Source: Halichondria panicea (Eukaryota > Porifera > Demospongiae > Suberitida > Halichondriidae). Taken from it: 64,000 nucleotides of DNA. The translations under genes were made by a program, and so were the position numbers. Below the pieces are notes generated by a model. That model did no database searches. It saw only the letters and a list, made by a program, of their open reading frames with translations, and had not been told where the DNA came from. Location: assembly GCF_963675165.1 (NCBI RefSeq), contig NC_087385.1, positions 3,844,501-3,908,500 on the forward strand. Direction: 5' to 3'. Positions 32,853 to 44,700 of this stretch are shown here, piece by piece. Position 1 is the stretch's first letter; every line of letters begins with the position of its first letter.

Positions 32853-35800
32853 TCAAGAGCACAGTGTTGGGATGATTTCTAGCTCAGCAGAGGGTGCATG
32901 CTTCTTATGGAGTACTTGAATCTCGCTCACTAGTGACATGTCTTTCAGCCCAGACTATATAAGTAAACAATGTGTGTCACACTTGTACATACAATAATAT
33001 GACATTGACTGATTGATCGAATGCAACTCATACCCAGCTGATAACATTATAGATCTACACATTCGCTATATATTACCTTGACTGCAAATTTGCAAGCCTG
33101 CTCTGCTTCAACCGGCCTCTTACTCTGTTATTGGAATGAGGCACAATTGATAAATACAGTAAAGAGGTGTTTATGAGTACTGGTACCTTGAGACAGATCA
33201 TTGTGAGGTAGGCCCAGATGACGGGGTCGAGGTTGTTGAGGATGTTAGCCTCACACAAGGCATCCTCTGCCTGACTCAGGTCCCCCAGCTCATAGCAGGC
33301 CACACCTACGCCTCGCCATGTCTGACTTGTAGGAGAGCGATGACATGCTCGCAGGTAAGTCTCTTTGGCCTTGGCGAACTGGGGGAGAGGCGTTTAATTA
33401 ATCAGAGGAAACAAGGCATTATTGTTAGTCCACACAAATGCGAAACCTCCATGGCTCCTGCCACTTATTATGTGCATTGTCCAAATATCCTATAGGTGCA
33501 CGCACACATGCAGACCTGTTTATCCGTAAGATAGATATTGGCCAGTCTCAGTAGCACAGTGTGTAGGTGGGCTGGAGGGGTCACATAGTTCACTGTACGC
33601 TCATAAGCGTCTTTGGAAGCAGGAAAATTCCCTGCTAGGTAGTAGGTATGTCCTAGTAAGGCCCAGGCATTTGAGTCCTGCAGCAAGAGAGTGTACACAT
33701 GCAAATAGCGCTCTTGTTCCTACGCTTTACGTGTACATTATACTACAAAAAAGTACTTAGTGTCTCATACTGTATGGACTGTACTCGTACGTGTATAGGT
33801 AGTACAGTGCATGCATGTACTATACCTGATAGTCGAGTGCTATAGCCTTCTTAAGAGCACTCTCTGCCCTGTCATAGTGCTCCTGGTGCATGTGCAACCT
33901 GGCCTCAGCAATGTGGTAGTGGGGCTGGAGTTCCCCATCACAGCCAGCCACTTCGTGGGCCAGGGACATCTCTGCAAACTACACCGGGGCAAGAGGATAC
34001 ACACGTTATGACCTGTCAATGATGTGTTTACGTTTCTCAACGACAAACACTTGCAACAGCGCATGGTTGAGTAGACCTCAATCAAGAATGTTCAAACAAA
34101 TGTTATATCCCTACACCATCAGCCTAAAAATTTAATACAGTGGAACCTCCATTAACGACCACCTCCAAAGAGCAACCACACGCTATATAACGGCCAAGAG
34201 CTCAGGTCCAGATTGAAATTACAATGACTTCAATGTAAAGCAACCTCTCAGGAGCGACCACCTCTCTACTCTACTCTACTCCGTATAACGAGCAGCTTTC
34301 TAGTCCCCAACCAGCTTTAGCAATGGAAAATAACCTCCCAGAACGGACAGCCCACACCCAGAATTAGTTATTGCTGAGATAGCATTATTTTGCACAATCG
34401 TGAAAACCTAGCTGTAGCTTGTCTCTACAGCCTTTTCAAAGCTTGTATGAGCTAAAGAAAGTTAGCAATGCTCCAAGAAGCAAGAAATGACTCATAGAGC
34501 ATACATACATGTACATGTAGCTGGCAATCTAAACCTCCCAAACCTCCCAAGGAAGACCACTTCTCTATAACGGCCAAAAGGCAAGGCTGTTCCCCGTTTT
34601 ATGGAGTTCCACTGTACTAGCCAATGGTAAGTATGTATTGGTTATATACATACATGTAGCGTAACTATCTCATCTCGAACTGAACGCATTAACCGCTGTA
34701 GTTGATGTAATTACAGCGGTTAATGCATTCAGTTCGAGATGGCACTTAAATTATGGTGGTGCTTATGTCCTACAGCTTCGTGGTGTACTACAACTGAACA
34801 GATGTGGATTCTACATTGGAATTTACAGCTGCATCTAGACAGAAACACGTACAGTACAGCATAATTATACATTTACATATTACAGTACTCATGTTATTAG
34901 AGCCAAAAAATAAAGAAGACGAATCCCCTCAAGTCAAAAATACATGCATTTTTAACGATTGGTGCTTCTTTAGGACTTCACAAAAATAATGCTCATGCTC
35001 ATGCTCATTGGGCGCTTAAATTGTTAAATTATGGTACATAAGCTACAGTAATTTATTTAAAGATGCACATGTACCTGGATAATAACAACATGATACAGGA
35101 TTGAGAGAGCCAAGAATGCAATTGTACAGTGTACGTGCATGTAAGAATCCTGACTTTATAGCATACACGTGTTGTACAAAAGAACCCTATACCTTGAGAG
35201 CATGGACATCCATTAGGTATGAGGCAGTTTGCAGGAATATGCTGGCAGTATCCTCACAGGCAAGTTCTGAAATAGCCGCTGCACTACCACCAGAGAGGGG
35301 ATGTGTATCTGGACGATTAGTTTAACATCACACGCTGGATAACAGTAAGGCAACTTGTACAATTACTGCAGTAATAGCACTAACAAGCGATACGTGTATA
35401 TGACAATGTGCCACTGGGTGCATTATCACACCACCTGAGGCAGTGGCTAAGTGCTGACCAGAGTTGCCTGATTTGATGCTGACCCCAGACCCGCTAACCA
35501 GATTCTGCTGTGAAGGAGGGAGTGGGGGACGCACCTCGGTGGAGAGTGGTTCGGTGTCACCTTGATATCTACATGTATTGCACAACATTTTTGACAGCAA
35601 GAAAAATCACCAAAATGCAGATCGCTATGCCCATAATTTTATGGTGCCATACTCACCCTGTCTCTTGTGGCACTGGTACTTGTGCTATATCATTAAAGCT
35701 GACAATGGACTCTGTGGGTCCACTGTGTTTCTGCTCCATGGGGAAGGGGCTAGGCAGTTCGTCACCTGACTGGAGGTGACAATAAAGCATGAGCTCAAAG

Positions 35801-38800
35801 CTGCTAGTATGTGTATTAATAGCTTAATTAATAATTTTATGTTTTTATGTTACATGTAGTTCTTATTTTGTCACATTCAGATGTGTAAGTTGTAGTACTG
35901 CCCACCTTATTGGCAGGAGGCTCAGTGTCCTTATGTGATCCTTTGCTGGACACAGAATTGGTGCTCCCAACCACTGCCTGGGGCACTCCTAGATCACCCC
36001 ATACAACACCTCCTCCTCCTCCCTCCATCTCATTGGCATGGTTCTGCTGTTTGACGTTGCCTCCCTTTGAGGAGGTTGACACTCGTGACGCTGAAGCAAT
36101 GTTCTTGGAACCTGTTATCGCGAAGAGGGAAACAGTTTGCAAACAGTGTGAGTTACGGTACATTGTAACAGTGATAAGTAGCGGAGGTAATTAGCACACT
36201 TGCTCAAACAAAATATTCTGATGCATTTGACTATCTACAAACTGGCTCTTGTAGATTATCATACCTGAATGGGGATGGGAGATACTACAGGGCTTCGTTT
36301 TGATAGGGGTGATGAATGTCTTGGCGCTCTGACCAAGGTTGAGCTTACTGGCCTCATGGAAACACATCTCCTGATATACCCCATTGCCAGAAAGCTCATA
36401 GTAGAGCCCTGTAAAACAGGGAGCTAGACCAAACACTTTCTCGATGTAATGTATACAGCAGTAGGAAAAAACTGCAAAAACTACTAACTATACAATGTCA
36501 TACATTTGGAAACGAAAAAAAATTCTACACAGTACACCAATTAATTTTTGGTTACATGTAAACTGTACACACACCTCTCATGGTCCAAGCAATGATGTTG
36601 GTGGGGTCTGCCGCGGTGGACAGCTCAAAGAACTGCTCCGCTTCTGAGAACTTCCCATCTAAACAGCACACCATCCCATAGAGCAGCAGACTACATGGGA
36701 ATAAAACATATAATTATATGTACATCCAGCAAAAATCCACACTAGTACGAGCGATTTCCGGGATAATTTTACAATGTACAATATGCACTGTAATTCACAC
36801 GAACGTATATTGTGTATGGAATAGAAGGTACAAAGCCTATTTCCTGCTACAATCTCTCCAAAACATTTTCTGATCATACACAATTGAAACTAATAAAGGC
36901 AGCACTCTATCCTATATAGTCATGTGTATTAATACAACACTCACGCTGGCAATAGAGTATGGTCTAGAGCGACTGCCTCCTTTAGGCACTGCTCAGCACG
37001 GTCCATGTCAGAGTCCAGTAAACAGAACACTGCATAGTCGTACCAGGGCTCAGCTACATGATCACCACGTGTCACTCTCTGAATGGGGGAGAGCAGGTAA
37101 TGTAAATACTGCGTACATGTACAAGAAGGACTGTATGTATAGAAACCATTCTGCAATGTATTGTATCATACGTCTGCAAACTACTTACTACTTTAAGCAG
37201 TGAGTACATTACACTGATGAGCTTAAAGGTAATCCTACCTCCTTGTAATAGTGTCCGGCAAGGTCATAATCTCCACACTGCTCTGCTTCAACAGCAAACA
37301 CCTTCAAAAGTTCTGAGTTCAACTGGGATGGTGGGGGTGGGGCAGCGTCCTCCAAGTTCAACACCTGCAAAACAACACGTACATGTATCACACCGGTATA
37401 GTTAGCGTTCCGATGATCCACACATGAAGTTTTAAAACAAATATTATGTGCTGTAATTGCATGTATTGCACGGTGGAACAGACAGAGTTTGAGGCTACTG
37501 ACAACTAAGGCTAAGGACTAAGGACATAGTAAGGTGGTACACACTACAGATATGCAATTACCTATACCGTACACAAGTCAGTATAAACTGCCACCATCTT
37601 AAAAACTGTACCTTGTTGAGTCCAGCATGCATCTGGTCAGTGAGGAAGACGTAGAGCTCTGAGAGGAACTTCTGTAGCTGGTCCCTGTCCTGGGTCTTGG
37701 CTTGAGCCATGTATTTCTCTCGAACCAGCTTCACAACAGACACCTAGGCAGGTAATCATGTATATATACATGTATACAGACCAGTGAATGTAAGTCTGCC
37801 AGTTTCTAAATCTTCAATGAGCAAAATGTATGAGCATGCAGTACAGTACCTTCAGTTGTTCTTTGAAAGCATGATACTTTCCTGATGAGTTAAGGTGAAA
37901 CAGTAACTTCTTACGTCTGCAAACAAAATAATTTGGCATCAAGCAACCCACTGGTTATAGAAATCGTTCGCCTGCCATACCGTATCTGTACACAATGTAA
38001 TGCTACTGAATCACCTCTCATTGACAGCACCCTGGTCTTCAGACATAGCACCGCTGGCCACCTCCTCTCCAAACAGTTCCCTGAATTCAGTTAGGAGGAC
38101 AGAGGCTATCTCTTCTGTCTTTTGGTGGTAGCCATTCACTGCACGTTGCACGCCCCCCTCTTTGTGGGGGACAGGCGGCCGTGGAGGAATGTATTCACTG
38201 ATCCTGTAGGTGGGTATGGTGATTGGTGTGATATTGATATTTGTGGTGGTGAACCGACTCATACCACTAGCTGATTACAATTTGCAACCTTTGGATACAT
38301 ACTTACAATGTAACATAAATTACCGTATAGCAGGAGCATTATGGTGTCGAACGAGGCAAATGAAATGTTGATCTTGCTGTATTGATCACATAAGTATAAG
38401 TGGGTGCTGAAGTACATGTAGCCATATTATGGAACAGTCTTATGACTGTTCCATAATAATGGCTACACGCTAATCATTTGTAAATCCTCAAATTTATTAC
38501 CCTGCCGATATATTTACAGCTATGGTACACTTGCACCATTTTGCGAACGCAACGTCTACATGTAGGGCTACAGAAAAAACGGGACATCCCCATACATAAC
38601 ACATACAACACCTAACCTACGTACATGTATTGTATGTATACCGCACACACTGTTACTGTTACCATTAGTTAAATAGGCATACATAGAACACATACACACC
38701 TCTCAGCCAGTACAGAGGTAGGCCTCTTTGGGATGAGTGGCTTCTCGAGGGCAATTTCCAATACCACATAGCTCTTGCAGTCCACATAGGCATGTGCTTC

Positions 38801-41526
38801 ACTCTTAACCTCACCACCCTCACCATCTGATGGTAGAAATACAGTACATGTTCACAATCAATTGAGGCATAGAATTGATACACAACAGTATAAAGTGAGC
38901 TGCCTACTTACATAGATACATGTAGAATCTCCAACACATTTTTACTGGGTGTTACCACAATTATGTACTTATAAGGTGCTTAAGATGGTAAATTCCATGG
39001 CTAATACACACTTCACCTGTGCCGTCAGTATTGAGCATTCCACTCGTATCAATGACCTTGTTGGAAGAGGAGGGTGCTCTCTTGTTGCCAGCAAGCTTCT
39101 TGCTGGAGGTCCCACCAGAGACAACAGGAGTCAGCAGGGCACTGTGCGGCTTCTTGGTCTGCATGATGGGTGATGTATTGCACACGAATAGTGTCACAGC
39201 AGACGAAGTATCCTTATATAATAATTATTATACTCTATAAGTACAATGTACCTTCTCTCCAATCTCTGATTCACTGAAAGGATGTAGGGTGTACGCTCCA
39301 CAGATGCGCGTAGCTATGAAAGAGCCCATGTCAAATGTAAATACATGTAATACAGTACAGAATGTTGTTTATACTCACCTCCAGGATAGAGCAGTGGAGC
39401 GAGGTTAAGGTACGCTACGGCGTGGTGAGAGAGAGTGGGCTCCTCCTCCTTAGCCTTACCTTTACCAGTGGTTTGGGGAACACTGTATCTGCAGGGCAAA
39501 GGCATTGAAGATGAATTGTCAGATCAACATACCCTAGGGAATAACACTGTTACTGCTAAACTAAATGAAAGCACCGTGGGTTCTGATGTCTCGGTGGATG
39601 TGTCAAAGCTACATAACATAAAGCTAATTCCCAATACACACAGATATCATAATGTTTTTACGGTACTTTTGCTGCATCTGTAATCACAGGAAACTCAAAG
39701 AGTGTGAAAGGATCGACCATACTGATGCTAAAAGGATGCTGAAAGTACAACGTCTAAAAGCTAAAATTAATGGCTGCTGCATTAGTAAGAGCCTTGGTGT
39801 GCAGCTCTCTTCTCACCCTTGTAGCTACCAATAGCTAGCGTTCTAGTGCAGAACTAACTACTAGGAACACGCCATGGAAAAATTTTGCTATGCACTCTTC
39901 TGAAAAGGTTGCAAGCAGTGCAAGCATTCCAAGTAAGCAAAACTAGGCATAACTCGAGAACGAAGCATTATTTTGCAAATCCTGATATAAAAACCCATTT
40001 TGTAGACAGGAGTGTAAAGGAGTACCTTGCAATTTCCACTGGCCAGATGGGGCATTGTGACAGCTGTGAGAGGAAGGAGTGTGTGGTGTGCGATGTGAGC
40101 CAGGTACGATGCAGCACATTCCAGCTCACTCGAGGTTTCTCACACTCACTGTGTTGGCGAAACTTGATGTCCTGGTTGGAGGAAATACTGTATCACACAT
40201 AAATGAATTTCGTACCCTGTGCACTATGAGCACATCGTGACAGCTATGTATAAATTAAAAAGTCAAGCGCACGTTTATATATACCCTAAAAGTTTACATT
40301 ACAAAGCTCATTGCCACTAACATGTAATATTTGTCTGCATGTCATGTACAGAATTATACTGTACACATACGTACAACAAACAATCCCCCCCACACCTTCT
40401 TGGTGTTGAGCTCCCCAGTCTCATCCTCCAGAGCACGCATCTCTATAGTACCATTGTTGACCTGCCCCTCACCACTCCCAGGCCATTTCCAGTGACCTGC
40501 CACACTGCTTGGGTCCTTGTCCGGGCCTAGTTTCAGGATCCCTTGCGGAATGGTTACTCCTTCTGACACAGTAGGAGTGGCTTCAGTTGTGGGCAAGGGG
40601 AGTGCTAGTGTGAAGGTGTGAGGGAATGTGCTGGGCTGCCAGGCATCAGGGAGGGAATGAAGAGAACGGAGGCGCAAAGAGAGGATGTTGCTGGATACGG
40701 TAGGGGGGAGGTGATCAAGTTAACACAAGTGGGAAGAGAATTGCAACTGGAAAGGAGAATCCCATAGCGACCTTTGATTCGAAACCATTCCCGTCAGTAA
40801 CGTACCTTTGTGCAATATCAGGTGCTCCAAGGATTGAGGGAGAAACAGTGATCTCTAAATCCACCTCAGACTAGAGAGAAAAATAAATAACAAGAGCACT
40901 GAGAGAAATAGAAGCAACGATCACCTTTGACACAATGTCAACGCCATGATGATTATCAGTGGGTGGTCTACTTGATTCGGGAGAGAGGGATTGGAGGAAT
41001 GTAGTGATTGAGCTGATGGGACCACTATTGGGTCCTATGAGAAAGGGTAGCAGGTCAATACTCGTCTGCCCAAGGATGGATGTCTTCTCTTCTTTGGCTT
41101 TCTTGTCTTTGGGTAGGACTTCAAGAAATGTGACTGCATGGGCAAAGTGATAAATTGCATTCGAAACAGATTGAGCTACAATAAATTATATTGACTCACC
41201 CAGTAGAGGATTTCTAGCCACACTGTTGAGAGCGGCATGATTGTTGAGTCCACATTTGACCTCCACCCTCAAGTCCATCACCATCACACTCTCACCACAT
41301 GCCCACTCACTCCTCACACTATCGCCAAGCAAATTCCCACAATGCTCCACGCGAGCAAAGCAGGTGAATTTCTCCCCATGGCTTGATCTCTACAAGGACA
41401 CGATATTAGATCATGAACATCAATTGGGTAAAGAGCGTTAAAGTAGATCTACCCCTCTTCGGCCTCTCTTACCAAGTTTCTGCACTCCTTGAGACAAACT
41501 ACAATAGCTCCATTGCTTCCTGCCAT
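32853..41526 (-). CDS. CFAP70: CFAP70 (TTC18), axonemal TPR protein (26 exons, ~1177 aa)
   Basis: Exons in transcript order: 41473-41526, 41200-41389, 40925-41133, 40806-40870, 40396-40690, 40026-40171, 39379-39488, 39252-39313, 39017-39158, 38700-38826, 38015-38203, 37850-37916, 37612-37743, 37239-37364, 36945-37078, 36575-36690, 36265-36408, 35906-36111, 35657-35769, 35435-35568, 35193-35308, 33826-33978, 33516-33677, 33187-33378, 33077-33124, 32853-32954 (3534 nt, every junction in phase). Family marks: N-terminal C2-like region (TSILGQTSIDLLPFLIGP), HHAVAYLNLAPLLYPGG, ISEYIPPRPPVPHKEGG, SELYVFLTDQMHAGLN, then TPR repeats (AEQCLKEAVALDH, AEQFFELSTAADPTNIIAW, NAWALLGHTYYLAGNFPAS, AEDALCEANILNNLDPVIW). 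Human CFAP70 is 1121 aa. The family protein sits in the outer dynein arm region and affects ciliary beating. A Gly/Ser-rich low-complexity linker lies in 35906-36111. Confidence 0.95.
34136..34616 (-). mobile_element. Pogo/Tigger-like MITE (R2), inverted copy in a CFAP70 intron
   Basis: TIRs TACAGTGGAACCTCCATTAA and TATGGAGTTCCACTGTA. It is the reverse complement of 25112-25584 over almost its whole length, with a short CTCTA expansion near 34263. Confidence 0.85.
34671..34741. repeat. 71-bp near-perfect hairpin (CFAP70 intron)
   Basis: Arms CATCTCGAACTGAACGCATT / AATGCATTCAGTTCGAGATG continue with AACCGCTGTA / TACAGCGGTT. The loop is about 10 nt. Confidence 0.8.
38418..38466. repeat. 49-bp hairpin (CFAP70 intron)
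   Basis: GTAGCCATATTATGGAACAG pairs with CTGTTCCATAATAATGGCTAC around a TCTTATGA loop, with one small bulge. Confidence 0.8.
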
Positions 41527-41756
41527 TTTATAGGGAGTTCTCACAAATGTAAAGGAACTGTACTGTAGATTTACAGGTTCATGCGCAGTGCAGTCAGTGC
41601 ACTTGTCTTTGATCTTTACTTGGTTACTATGGCAATTCTGCTTTGTTCTTTTTTTCTTCATTTTCTACCTGAGATCACGAGCTCTGTTAGCACCCACGTG
41701 GCAAGTCAAATCTTTCACACTATCCTTTCGGTAATCCTCCTTTTATCCTTTCAAGT
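41527..41756. promoter_or_regulatory. 230-bp bidirectional promoter, CFAP70 / PPP5C
   Basis: It separates the two divergent start codons. It holds an RFX X-box-like site (41623-41636) and imperfect TGCGCAGTGCAGTCAGTGCA repeats at about 41583. Confidence 0.6.
41623..41636. promoter_or_regulatory. RFX X-box-like site
   Basis: GTTACTATGGCAAT fits the X-box consensus RYYNYYWWRRNRAC at 13 of 14 positions. It sits 97 bp upstream of the CFAP70 start codon, the usual place for RFX control of ciliary genes. Confidence 0.5.
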
Positions 41757-44700
41757 ATGTCCTCAGTGGACCCTGTTTCTCAAGATGACAAAACAAAGGC
41801 TGAAGACTTTAAGAATAAAGCAAATGAGTTCTTCAAGGGTGTGTAGTGAGTGTCATTATGTGCGGTACGAGTGATCAACTATTTATACGCTCTTGATATT
41901 ACGCGTGAGGCTTAGGAATATACGAAGTGAAATCCTCAGTTGCTATGTAATGAAATGCCTCTTGATTCAGAATCACTAACACATACCATCACATACAGAA
42001 GAATTATAGAAGCACCCGTGACGCTCATCTTGTCGAATTAACCATCCTGCAGACAAACATTTTGAGCAGGCCATAGACCTGTACACCAATGCCATAGACC
42101 TGGACCCAACTGTGGCTGTGTACTATGGGAACAGAAGCTTTGCTTACCTCAAGACTGAGAGCTATGGATACGCTCTCATCGATGCTACTAAAGCTCTGGA
42201 GCTGGACCCTACATATATCAAGGCATGTAACTAGTCATGATTTGATTAGGTAGATCCTTAACACGTTAGCATGAATCAATGAGCAATTCATGAACAGTAG
42301 GTACTTGTTTGGCATTTGCATTGTTGGTGTGAATATTTTTATTCCTGTAAATTGTAAACATTTTCACGTACATGTCAAGCAGGTATGTATTGTCTACTAT
42401 AATTATATACTGGGTGTTTTTACTGTAGGGATACTACAGAAGAGCCACTTCTAATATGGCCATGGGTAAATTCAAGCTGGCACTGAAAGATTTTGAATCT
42501 GTGAAGAGGGCCAGGCCTCGAGATAAGGACGCTCAGCTCAAGTACAACGAATGCAACAAGATAGTGAGGCAGATAGCATTCGAGAAGGCTATTGCCGTGG
42601 ACAGCACGAGGAAAAGGCCCTCGGAGAGCTTGGACGTGGAGAGTATGGGTAGGTGAAAATAATAGGGGTTAAGCGGGTCTACTCGCAGTGATTTGAACGA
42701 ATGTGGTGCCTTCTTGTAACGTTCGTGTGCATGTTTTAAGAGGAATGTGCTAAAAACGATATTGCGTCTCTTAGTATTGAGATGAATAAAGTTCGTACTT
42801 ATCTCTGTGCCACAGCTGTTGACAGTGGGTATGCTGGTCCAAGACTGGATGGAGAGATCACTGCGGGCTTCATGAGTGAGCTGCTGGACTGGATGAGAAA
42901 CCAGAAGATACTACACAGAAAGTATGCCTTCAAGGTACAGTGTGTAATTGTGTGTATGGCTGGAGAAAGTAATGTAATGGTATTTGGACAGATATCTTAT
43001 CCTAATAGTTATTATCCTAAGTTGTAATTGAATGGCATTGCACTGTAGATTATTTTGGAAGTGAAAAAGATTTTCCAGGCTCTACCCTCACTGGTGGATG
43101 TGACTATACCCGAGGTAAAGTACCCATTGTGTTTTGTAAATCTTCAAACGTTACTAGCAAATTATGTTCTTGTTCTGTTCAACCCATTCATTTTATACAC
43201 AGTGCAACAAGTTTACAGTTTGTGGGGACATTCACGGACAGTTTTATGATCTGCTAAACGTATTCAAACTGAATGGCCTTCCATCCCAAGACAACCCTTA
43301 TGTATCCTCGAAAGTACATGTACCATCTTTGCATACATGTATTTGTTGGCAGCTGTAGTGAAACACTTGTATTAGCTAGTGTATTCGATTACCGTATAAT
43401 TATCTTCTAATTTATCGGACACTTTTAATTACCCCGGACACTCTTTTGGGCAATTTTTGTTGTTCTAATATAACAGACACTCCAGTGCTTTAATATTACA
43501 TTTGTTCTAAATATCCGGACAATATTTTGAAAAGTTGAGTTACATTCACAGACGGGCAAGTTAAAGCTTAGAGTGCTGCAGTTAGATAGCTTTGAGTAGC
43601 TAGTTTTTAGATAGCTAGTGCAACTATTCAGTCGCACACTGTTCTATTAAACTTAGCTAGCTCGCATGCAGCTACTTGCTTGTTCTAATTATTCCAGACA
43701 CTTCGCATGCTCTATAAAAATCTGTTCCAATTTATACCCGGACAATTTCCAAAATAATTATTTTTTGCTGTCCGATAAATTAGAAGATATACGGTACTTG
43801 TTCTAGCCAATCAACCGAGTATTTTGACCCTTGACCCTGAGTAGCTATTCAATGGAGACTTTGTGGATAGAGGCTCGTTCTCGGTGGAAGTCGTTTTGAC
43901 ACTGTTTGGGTTCAAGGCCCTCTATCCTAACCACTTCCACTTGTCAAGAGGTGAGTGTTCAGTGAGCTGAGGTCCTAATTATGCCTCGAGGCGTAGCCGC
44001 ACGAGGGATACGGTAAAGCTGACTGTGTGTGTGTGTGTCTGTCTGTGTGTGTATTCCAGCTATAACTGCTCAACGGTTGCAATGCGACGAAAACTAACAG
44101 CTTCTATAGGCTTCTAGCCACATTCTCTTGGATTTTGATTCGTGGATTAGCAAACTAAAGCTTCTTTCTCGAGTTATGGCTAGTTTGACTCACATTGAAG
44201 GCTGTTGCAGTCTCTTCAGAATCTTTCATAGCATCATCTGTCCGCACAAACTTTCTATTCAACATATGAGTTAGCCTTGCACTAAAGCGCTAGCTTTTTG
44301 TTAGCTACAATACTCAGAAAATATTTGTTAAAACAGCTAGCTAGCAGTACGTAGCCATTTGTGAAATTGATCTCTTTGGACACACCCTTTAATTATTCCT
44401 GTGGATGTAATGCGCATGCGCGCTCATTCCCATGTGTGATATCCAAGATCCAGATCCAGATTCTCCTGGCAGAATCATCTTTGTCTTGAGGGCCTGGTAA
44501 GCCACAAAACACTACCATATAACAATATAGATAACAATATGCATGTACACAGGTCTTTTCTTCTTAGATATTATATACACTGAACTACAGATCCTGGAAG
44601 AATCAATTTTCTTCTTTCTTGAGGTCCTGGTAAGCCACATAATACAATAAATAACAACAATAGATGCATGTAAATAAGTCTTTTCTTCTCAGTGACTTTA

